Source of the DNA: Klebsormidium nitens
Lineage: Eukaryota; Streptophyta; Klebsormidiophyceae; Klebsormidiales; Klebsormidiaceae
Direction of reading: 5' to 3'
NCBI GenBank assembly: GCA_000708835.1
Contig: DF237629.1
Span: 1 to 44,450, forward strand
DNA: 44,450 bases
The notes beneath the pieces were generated by a model. It was not told the origin of the DNA, ran no database searches, and worked only from the letters and a program-made list of their open reading frames with translations. Both the position numbers and the translations under genes were made by a program. The stretch's first letter is position 1. Each line of letters begins with the position of its first letter. This document shows, piece by piece, positions 36,030 through 44,450 of the stretch.

Positions 36030-39000
36030 ATGGCAGTCTCCAGCTGGCGATGGCTCAACGAGAGCCGTTGGATCGGCCTCGCTGCCGCCGTCTATGCGGA
36101 GGCCTGCGGTGGCCTGGCATACACGTTTGCCGTCTACTCCGACCACCTCAAGGAAACCCTGGGTTACACCCAAACCCAAATCGACGCGCTCGGGTCAAGC
36201 AAGGACTTCGGCGGGAACACGGGGGTCATCTCTGGGTTGATGTACAACCTGTTCCCGCCGTGGGTGTCGGTTTTCATCGGGGGAACGTGTAATCTTTTCG
36301 GGTATCTGGCGCTTTGGATGACGAGTAAGCAGTGGATAGCGCCGCCGTATTGGCTCGTGTGTTTGTCAATCATGGTGGGGGCGAATGGGGAGACGTGGGT
36401 TGGGACGGCGGTTATGGTGACCAGCATGCAGACTTTTCCAAATGAGCGGGGCGTTGTGATCGGGCTGCTCAAGGCATATATTGGGATTAGCGGGGCCATG
36501 TTTGCGAGGGTGAGTCCGACAAGACATATTGAGTCTCTAGCAGACTAGCAGAAATGCTGTCCAGCAGTCTACAGTAGAATACAAACGCTTCTGCGGGAAC
36601 CTACTTCCGGATTCTTTCGTAGATTGTGACGAAACTGGATCCCTTTTTCAACTCAAGAAACTTTGTGCTGAAAGTTGCCAAGTTACACAGGGGTTTTCCA
36701 AACTTTCTGTATCCAAATCGTGGGCTGATGCTTTTCAGAGTGCTCGGTTGAGGCTTGCTTCTGCCTGATTGATAACATGGGTTCCAGCTTTGGTCACGGG
36801 CGTTCTTCTCTGTGGTTTTAGTAGCCTCTAGTTCTGTAGAGCGTACGTCATGTGTTTGACATCCGGAATCACACGTTAGTGCTGCTGTCATCTGAAACCT
36901 GAACCCATTTATTGCCCATCTCCAGGTGTACAAGAGCTTCTTCGAGCCGCACGCGAGCGCCTACATCCTCATGCAAGCGGTTGCGCCGTTCGCCGTCTCC
37001 GCCTCCGTAATGTTCTTCATCAAGCAGTATCCTGTCCTGAGGGACGCTGACGTCAGCGAGACCGCACGACGGTTCCGGTGGTCGTACTACATCGTGGTGG
37101 TCCTGGCGGTGTATCTGATGCTGATCACGATTGTGGAGAGCGTTGCGGAAGTGGGTCAGGCCTGGGGGTCAACACTAACCGGGGTCATGATGGCGGTGTT
37201 GCTGCTGCCAGCTGCAATACCGGTGAGAATGACGAGCTTTGTCTTGGGAGTTCGAAGCATCCCGTTGGGCACCAGCAAGCTTTCCGTTTCATCATGACGG
37301 TGTTCTTCAAACCCAATCAAGTTCGTAAGGGGGCTGCTGAGAGGCTGGGTGAATCCCGTTACACCTGTGCCTGGCTGGGGCAATCGCTTTACAGAGCAGT
37401 CTCCGTACTGGGCTCGCAAGGTTCATTCGCAGCCTTCAGAAAACCTACTGAGTTTCAGAGATGCTTTCAGTTGAAAAAAACCCGCGCTCGAATCCATCAC
37501 AGCCTGATTCGCTAATGGAAAAGGTTATAGACTTTCTTCCAGAAAGTCTATTACCTCGGTGGGGTCGATGCCAGGTAACGTCACCAAACAAAGACGTTTC
37601 TTATGCATCAACGGACTCGCCTGAACATACGCTCCGCCGCCTGGTTCACCCCATCATTGGCCATTTCACAGACAAGCTTGGTGCGAAGTTCGAGAGTTTT
37701 GACATTCCGAAATAGGAACAAGCGTTGGTTTTGTTCGATTATGAAACTTGAACCCTCCGTTCTGCAGTTCGTGGGAGGTTCCGAGTACCGGCGCCTGTCC
37801 GATGCGGACGAGGAGCAGGTGTCCGGCGGAGAAGAGCCGACGCTCGCGCTCGAAAAGTTCGTCCGAGTGGTGCCCCCGGAGTACACGCTCGCGGAGAGCC
37901 TGCGGACGATAGACTACTGGTAAGGCACTCACGGCTCTTCTCAGTTTGTCTGCCGATTGACATTCGCTCGTCGCTTCTGTACAAGGTTTGAGATTCTGTA
38001 CAATTGTTGCAAACGCCCTTTGAAGATCTGCGGTTGCTCGATTCGGGATCCGTGTCAGATAAACCGTGGATGCTGCATGCTTGGTGGTGACGACAATCCT
38101 CTTCGCTACGGGGATCTGTAGTGCTGGTTTGTCTTCATTGCCCGGTCGCCGTGTCGTGCAATCAGACATGTGGCATCTAAATCGAGAAGTCAGCCATCTT
38201 CGTGGCTGATTGAACATGCCGAACCACCAAAAAATGATTGGGCTTGGCAACCTGGTTCCTGTCGAACCCTTGTTGTGGTCCTCGCAAGTTTCTCTTCTTT
38301 GCAGTGGCGGCCGATACAGGGAGCGGGCTGACGATCATCAATAACAACAATTTTTGTTGCCCTCATCAACCTCTTCATAGCTGCGTTGGAAACCAGACCA
38401 TACACCCAAAAAAGGGCTTCTGCTTCTGTCAAACCCGTGCTCTCATCTCCGCAGGTTGCTCTTCTTTGCGGTCGCGGCGGGAACGGGGAGCGGGCTGACG
38501 ATCATCAACAACCTGGCACAGATTGGGAAGGCACTCGACACCAAGAGCATCTCGTCCTTTGTGTCACTCGTCAGCATCTGGAACTGCGCGGGGCGGCTGC
38601 TGGCGGGGTGAGCGATGCACGTTTGTTTTGTCCCACGGATTCAAATCTTGACTTTTAGACGTTAAGGTGGGCCGTCGGCCCAAATGGCAGCGCCGCAGCG
38701 GCGCGAGGGATGCATTTGAGTTGAGCGGCGCAAGCTGACGCTCGGTTCGCGGCTTAACGATTCGTTGCGCCGTCCTCTTGCTTCTTGCGACTTGAAAGTG
38801 AGTGCAAATTCAACTGGCCCCATAGGGACCTTGATTGGAAGGTTGCGACCTTGGGTCAGCTAGAAGCCCTTTCAGGACTCCCAGTACAATACTCATCATT
38901 TGAACTACTGACTTTGTCCTACTTCTTGACGTCAGGTATACGTCCGAGTGGTGCGTCAAGGCCGGGTATCCCCGGACGTTGATGCTAGTGGGAGTTATCG

Positions 39001-40494
39001 CGGTCATGGGGATCACGCAACTCCTCTTAGCCTCAGGAGGTAAGCCGATACACGATATCGAAGTAATATTCCCTCGCTTTGAATCCTAATGTCGTCTCTT
39101 CGTTGTTGAGGATGATATGGATCTGTTTACTAGAAGTCGCGTGTGCACAAGCTTCTGGCTCGAAGCACCGTAGCATCTAGGGCTCCAGCTTCGTGTTGGC
39201 CTCAGCTTCACCACGTATGTTGGTGTTACGGCTGACCGTACGTGTCTTTGGGGGCAAACGAAAAGTCCTGGTATGTCCCAGTCGTTCTGATGCGCCAAAT
39301 CTTGCCGGTCTGAGTCGGCCATGCTAGCCAAGTCCTGCCTGTTCGCTCTCCGCCTGCTGTCGCCCCAATTGCCAAGGAAAATCGTAACAAAGTGTAGTAC
39401 ATATTATCGAACCTTCGTCCTTGTTTGGGATTGTTTGGTTCAGGGCTGGAGACAACGGATATTGCTAACCTCCACTTAGTTCTGCGCTTGCGATGCGCTT
39501 GACACCTTTGTTTCGGAAGAAAAGCTGACCAACCTCCCCAAGCGGTCAAGCGCCAAGCTTCTGCGGCAAGACGAGATCCTTTCTTGTTTGTGCAGCGGCC
39601 TTCACCTTGTACATAGGGTCAATTCTGGTGGGCCTCTCGTACGGCGCCCATTGGACGCTGACGCCCGTCATCACGTCCGAAATGTTCGGGCTCAAGCACT
39701 ACGGGGCCATCTACAACACCGTCACGTAAGGCCTGACCGCTCGGATTCGTTGTCTCCGCCCTGCCTGCTTTCAATTCCAGTCGTCTCGGACGGGTGTGGT
39801 GCGAAGTGTGTAAACCTTGATTTCAGGATGTTGTTTGAAGCCAAAAAGGGACGGCGGCATTTCTGTCTACGAGGAAGCAGCGGCGAATGCTCGTCTCAGA
39901 TGGCCTTGCTATGAGACTTGTATGAGACACAGACGTTCTTTAAAGGAGCAGGACTTGCCATCGCGCCACTACTGGAAACAAGTCATGACGGTTTGTACTC
40001 CAATTGGACGTCCAAGCAACCTATCCGCCGGCATCATGGGTCTCGTTCGATTGGCAGTCGAGTCATCGACACTGATGTCAGACCGTCTTATTGGAGTCTC
40101 TTCCTCGTTGAACGTATGGTGGGCTACAGTAAACGTCTCGTCCATGGAAGACTTGAGAAACTTCATTTAGCGTTCATCGGCCTCTTCCGTTCTACTGAGC
40201 CCCTGACGCTCCGCACACTTTTCCGGCAGCATTTCCTCCCCCCTCGCCGCCTACTTCCTGTCCACGTGGGTGGCCGGCGTGCTCTACGACCGCGAGGCTG
40301 AAGTGCAGCACGCGGGGGATCCCTCTCCGGCGCACACGTGTCACGGCCCCGAGTGTTTCCGTACGACGCTGCTCATCCTCGCCGCCGTTTGCGCGGCGGG
40401 GGTCGCGTGCGGGTTGGTGCTCGTCTCGCGCACGCGCGCGCTGTACAAAGTGCACACGGTAAAGCCCGATTCCGAGCAAGCGAAGCACTACTGA
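36030..40494 (+). CDS. Nodulin-like major facilitator superfamily transporter (NFD4-like)
   Basis: Plasma- or endomembrane MFS protein of the plant nodulin-like group; the substrate is not established. Seven exons: 36030-36509, 36926-37222, 37768-37919, 38455-38607, 38936-39039, 39596-39725, 40230-40494; total 1581 nt, 526 aa, in phase throughout. The nodulin-like half starts with RWIGLAAAVYAEACGGLAYT and FAVYSDHLKETLGYTQ, then GSSKDFGGNTGVISGLMYNL and FPNERGVVIGLLKAYIGISG. A cytoplasmic loop (EYRRLSDADEEQVSGGEEPT) separates it from the second half, with SLRTIDYWLLFFAVAAGTGS, GLTIINNLAQIG, SIWNCAGRLLAGYTSEW and LSYGAHWTLTPVITSEMFGL followed by KHYGAIYN. About twelve hydrophobic segments are visible. 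It ends in a short polar tail. The first codon follows another ATG (36027), so the start may be three bases upstream. A dead partial copy of exon 4 sits in intron 3. Confidence 0.94.
38256..38348 (+). repeat. Decayed duplicate of the intron 3/exon 4 boundary of the MFS gene
   Basis: This stretch aligns with 38424-38515 at an offset of 168 bp, covering the pyrimidine tract and the first about 60 bases of exon 4. It still reads FLFFAVAADTGSGLTIINN. The acceptor CAG of the real exon has become CAA, so the copy should not be spliced in. Confidence 0.8.
38660..38765. other. GC-rich palindromes inside MFS intron 4
   Basis: The intron contains gggccgtcggccc (6-bp arms, 1-nt centre) and gcgccgcagcggcgc (7-bp arms, 1-nt centre) within 40 bp. 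Its GC-rich composition differs from the neighbouring introns. It could be a short insertion or a structured intronic RNA element. Confidence 0.5.
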
Positions 40495-42188
40495 AGGTCA
40501 GTCTGATTGGCACTCTCCTGACCGGCCCATGCGAGAGCGCGAGTCCTTCGAGTCCTGGCAGTAGCTTCTCAGGCTTTTTCTAACCAGGAAAGCACTCGGT
40601 TTAGTTTTTGCAGTCAATACGTGTACAGAGTGCCGTTGACAGCTGTTTGATTTCCATGTGAACGGTCTGCGGGAATGCAACCGTTTACCCGGGTTTCGAT
40701 GGCTTCCTTGTGCATGGCATCGTTGCTGCTTAATGTGGATCCGACCGTCACGTCGGTCTGAGCATCCTGGGGGACTTTTGACTAGTTCACTCAGCTTTTC
40801 AGCCTGTCTAAGCACATGTCGATGTTTTTAAAAGCCTAAGGGCTTGCATGCTTTATTGTGCAGGTGCCGGGCAAGCAGTCACGAGCATCGACTGTGGAGT
40901 TGTTCAATTCTGGAGAGACTTAAAATGCAGAAAGTCAACAGTCGGCTATTCGAGTGTGTCCTTTAAAGGGATATGTGGTAAGTCAAGGCGGCAACAAAGA
41001 GGAAAAACTGGAAACCGCTAGGATTTGGCCAAAGCACCTAATACAGAGCTGTCAAGGGTGATCCTTATCATCGATTTTGATATAACGTCATTGATCAGGT
41101 TAGAGCGGGCTAGGCCAAGCTGTATGTATACAACTTGGCAGTCACATGGCAACCATGTACCATCCGGCTCATTGCACATGATGGAACTTAACTAGCGAGC
41201 GCAATCCTTAAGGATGGTTGGTGGCCATGCACAAGACGTGTACAAAGACATGCATCATCGGCAAGCCGGCCATTCTAGAGAGGCAACCAATTTTTCAATG
41301 TGTGAACAACCCATAATTGCATACATAAACCAGCTCAACATTGCGTTCCCTATACACCGTCTGGCAGCAAAGCCATGCATAGCAGCCTCACGATCCCAGG
41401 TCGGATGCTTCAAACAGTCTTCTATGTGAGAGTAAGATAGGATAGAAGACTGTTTGAAGCATCCGACCTGGGATCGTGAGGCTGCTATGCATGGCTTTGC
41501 TGCCAGACTCTCACAAAGGTATCGAGACAGCTCCTTATATGCCGGGTCATCTCCTGGTCCGTGATAGCAATCATCACCGTCGAGAGGGTGGCATCAAGGG
41601 CCACTGCAAAAAGCACCGTTTGCAACATCAGGATTTCATCGTGACGGAAAGACTTACAACCGATGCGTATAACCTAGAGCCTTCCTCATGAAACAACTTT
41701 CGACTTCCGCCTTTTTCTCTACTCGATTGTTGGTAGAAGGCGTAGTGTGAAATGATTATCACCAGTTTCATTAGCAGTATGTGCACCTTGCTGGTCTTGT
41801 CATGCAGAGAAAGTCAGGCGTCGTCTTTTGATCAGAATGCAACTTGATACTCGTACTTGCCAAACTTTTTGCAGGCTGCGGCTGAATGACAGGGAGTTTA
41901 CTTTATAACTGGGGTTATCAATAAGGTTCAGGGGATCGTCTAGCAATCTTGGCTGCGAGTTACTTGGGGATAAAACACATGTTGCTAGTCAGGCCCAGAA
42001 AGATTGAGTCGACAATCTAGGAGTGCTTGTCATACAGAACAAGTTAGCCAGCACCATTCAAGAAGTCCATACTTGCCAGAGGTGTGCAGGCTGCCGCAGA
42101 ACAACAGAAATGTTTCGCAGACAAGATGGGGTGTCAAGGGTGAAGGAGTCCTGTGCTTGCTTGCATATCACTTGGAAAGGAACAGATA
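40495..42188. other. Intergenic between convergent MFS and 88-aa protein genes
   Basis: About 1.7 kb with no supportable coding exon. The one clear element is the long perfect inverted repeat at 41359-41508, listed separately. Confidence 0.6.
41359..41508. repeat. Perfect 67-bp inverted repeat with 16-nt spacer
   Basis: Left arm 41359-41425 and right arm 41442-41508 are exact reverse complements over 67 bp by direct comparison. The spacer is gtgagagtaagatagg. The eight bases actctcac at 41507-41514, overlapping the end of the right arm, are the reverse complement of the first eight spacer bases. Transcribed, it would fold into a fully paired hairpin of small-RNA-precursor size. It may instead be a recent fold-back or template-switch event, or an assembly artefact. 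Confidence 0.95.
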
Positions 42189-42672
42189 TTACTGGTCAGA
42201 TCGAAGGGCTATACCGGAGCATGGTGCGGTCCAGGACTCCTGGTCCAGCTCCAGCATCTCCCCGCGGTGGGGGGCAACCACCCGAGCCAAAGTACCCTCC
42301 GGCACTCTGTTGTACTGCCGGCACGCCTCCAGAAATCGGCCTACAACGACGAAAGCTGAACTGAAACATTTGTGACTTCATTTTCAAGGCATCTACTCGC
42401 GTCTCTATCAAAGGCGCGAAAGAGGCACATCAAGGAAGGCAAGGGTGCTGAGCGTTTGCGCAGTAACAGCACAGTTTCAGGAGGAACTTAGGAGCCTGTC
42501 TAGGCTGCAACCTGCATAGTGTTGACAGTGCAGTAGCAAGGGGATCTCAGCGCTCACCCGCCAAGGCTTCTACAGTCTCGTTCGGTCTCGGACCGGCCAC
42601 CCCATGCTCAACAAAGTACTCTGGCTCCTTCTCCCTTGTCAGGTACTCGATCTCCACGGTGTAAGTGGCCAT
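42189..42672 (-). CDS. Small conserved-looking soluble protein, function unknown (88 aa)
   Basis: Two exons, 42672-42558 and 42340-42189, meet in matching phase (G|GC) and give 88 aa: 115 + 152 nt including the stop. The protein starts MATYTVEIEYLTREKEPEYF and continues with NETVEALAGRFLEACRQYNR, VPEGTLARVVAPHRGEMLEL and DQESWTAPCS. It is charged and helix-prone, without a signal peptide or membrane segment. I do not recognise the family. The natural composition, good GTGAGC donor and TTGTAG acceptor support a real gene. A TTTCAG acceptor just upstream of the ATG suggests a spliced 5' UTR or a further coding exon upstream. Confidence 0.6.
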
Positions 42673-44450
42673 CTTGTGCGAAGAGCTTCTGAAAATCCGG
42701 AAAAAAGTGCTGTGAGTGAAGGCGCTGATGCGCTTATCCCATTGGCTTCTGGCTTGTCCAAAGAGAGAGGGCCAGTCCACAGTTGCCTTCTCTTCAAACA
42801 TACCACAGAGTGACACCGAGCCGCTGCCTCAATAGAACAATCTGGCAATCAAGCGGATCCCGTTCTTTGAGATGCTCAAAGACTGAATTAATGCAATCCA
42901 GAGAAGGCCTGAAAAGATCACCCTCATGTCTGTCCAGACTCTTCCAGATAATTAGGAAGCAAATGGCCTAAGCAGTGGCCAGCTAACTGGCCGTGCTGAC
43001 AAGACGTCAGACCACAGGCAAATATTGTAGTGAAGCTATCTACGGAAAAGTTGGAAGTTGTTTGTTGACAGAAGCTACAGCAAAGTTGAAGGCTCCTGTC
43101 CAAAGGATCCGTTTCTGTAGAAGTTGCTATGCTGATCTCATACCCTTGCCTGAAACAGCACGCTTGAGACCCTTTTGAAATGATGCCTCGCAGAAGCTTC
43201 TGGTCTTTGCACAACATTCAAGTGCAGGCTGCTCAAGGAGACGTGTCGTTGCTGTCACATAAAGATGGAGGAGTGCCTTATACCCATGCTATGAGACGCT
43301 TCTCTCCTGGCGTGACCTCATTAAAAGAGCAAAGAATAGGTTCCAGTGCCACGACAGGTGCTTCAGCCCATCAACTCCAGTGCAGATCCTATTCCTCATT
43401 ACCGCCGACGTTTGTTCAGAAGCGCTTCAAAAGGCCAAATAAAGAGAGTAGTTAAGGCAGGGACAAACCTTTTGACTTGCTCCTGCGCGTCTCCTTAGCC
43501 TTCGTGAATGCCGCTTTGTGAATGCCGCAATTGGACGCTGGAGTTGGCACCTACCTAGCCAGACACCATGTGCAGCACTCGCCAATTTCAGGAGAGATCT
43601 GTTTCCCGGTCCGACGCACACAAACGAGGCGAGTACCTGCCGCTAAACCCAGGGTTAGCATACTCTGCACCCGTATGTGTACCCTAAACCCCACAATTCA
43701 CCCCACCCGTCCCCCGGGCAGTGACCTCCCCGTTCTGCCGGGCCAAGGCGGACGCTCTGGACAGCTGTGCTTCGTGCACACAGCACAGCCTTGAACTGGA
43801 AGGCTTGAGCCTCATGAGGATGCTCTAGATAGGCTTGGAGGGATGTAGGGATCCCCCCTCCAGCACAAGTTACTAATTCGGCTTTGAGTTTGCCGCAATC
43901 TGAGCTTATCTTCGAGGACCCTTGGAAGTTGGGGGGCGCACTTCCTGTCCTACAGCGAATGATTTCACGCCGCAGCCCGCCACATCCCCTGAGGATAGAT
44001 TACAAGGCTTTGAGCTCTTGTGTTCAGGAGCTGTGTGATTCTACTCAACAAGCTGACGTTCTTTGTGGACGCTGTGCATGTATTCTCGCAGGAACGCTTC
44101 TTTGTTCCTTCAGCCAGGTCCGACGCCCAGTTTCGTCGGCAAAGCCAGTGTGTGGATGCCCGTGCAACCGCTGATCAAGGGAGGGGTTGCTAGCCGCTGT
44201 TGCACTGCGTGCGCGCTCCGCTGCTAAAGCCAAGCTGGGCTTACTCTCCGTCGGTCCTGGCGCACCCGCCTGCGTAGCCACACCGGTGAGCCCTGCACCA
44301 TTTTGCCATTTTACCAAGGACGCCTCTGGAAAGATTTGTTGGACAGGGCGCTCTGCGCTGATCGCATGTGTTTCCAAATGCACGTGTACTCTCTGAAATG
44401 TTAGAGGCATCAATTCGATTTAGCACCAAGGTTGAAGCGGCGCTGAACAG
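42673..44450. other. No convincing gene to the right edge
   Basis: An open plus-strand stretch at 43294-43455 reads like a targeting presequence (MRRFSPGV at its start, CRSYSSLPP later) and could be a first exon of a gene running off the window. No following exon could be tied to it. Open frames on either strand at 43884-44413 show no family pattern. Confidence 0.35.

Noticed and set aside
1-44450. CRISPR arrays, bacterial operons, tRNA or rRNA genes
   Set aside because: Both strands were read; no regular spaced repeats, ribosome-binding-site operons, cloverleaf or rRNA segments were recognised.

Overview
This is eukaryotic nuclear DNA. Genes are split by many short GT-AG introns, lie on both strands, and leave intergenic stretches of about 0.4 to 3 kb. 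The gene set points to a streptophyte (green plant lineage): a plant-type protein kinase/PP2C fusion (like Arabidopsis At2g40860), a nodulin-like major facilitator protein, plant-type LRR repeats and a plant-like organellar release factor. The compact intron-rich layout and algal-looking orphan proteins make a charophyte alga of the Klebsormidium kind my best guess, but that is inference. I rebuilt gene models by hand from conserved protein blocks, GT-AG sites and codon phase. In five genes the exon lengths sum exactly to a multiple of three with no correction; in three others a small insertion or deletion breaks an otherwise conserved frame.

Layout. 1-3333 (-): 2-oxoglutarate/Fe(II) dioxygenase, 3' end outside the window, broken by a 13-bp tandem duplication. 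4727-9928 (-): 677-aa protein kinase-PP2C fusion. 10692-15654 (+): 503-aa organellar class-I release factor (RF1/prfA type). 16662 to about 20065 (-): orphan single-pass surface protein, 5' end unresolved. 22342-22815: assembly gap. 23201-27018 (+): signal peptide, LRR ectodomain and a multi-pass membrane domain resembling XK-related scramblases, the most novel architecture here. 28504-34417 (-): PIG-B, GPI mannosyltransferase 3, with two large hydrophilic insertions. 34955-35662 (+): 81-aa single-pass membrane protein. 36030-40494 (+): 526-aa nodulin-like MFS transporter. 42189-42672 (-): 88-aa protein of unknown function. 42673-44450: no convincing gene.

The genes do not form a pathway; this is an ordinary nuclear neighbourhood. 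Two close head-to-head pairs (kinase-PP2C/RF1 and PIG-B/81-aa protein) probably share bidirectional promoter regions. Beyond the genes, three signals stand out: the LRR/XK-like fusion; the palindrome TGACGTCA present 12 times where about 0.7 is expected, every exonic copy reading Asp-Val in the same phase; and a perfect 67-bp inverted repeat with a 16-nt spacer at 41359-41508. There is also a recurring pattern of small tandem duplications that copy exon/intron boundaries (RF1, PIG-B and MFS genes).
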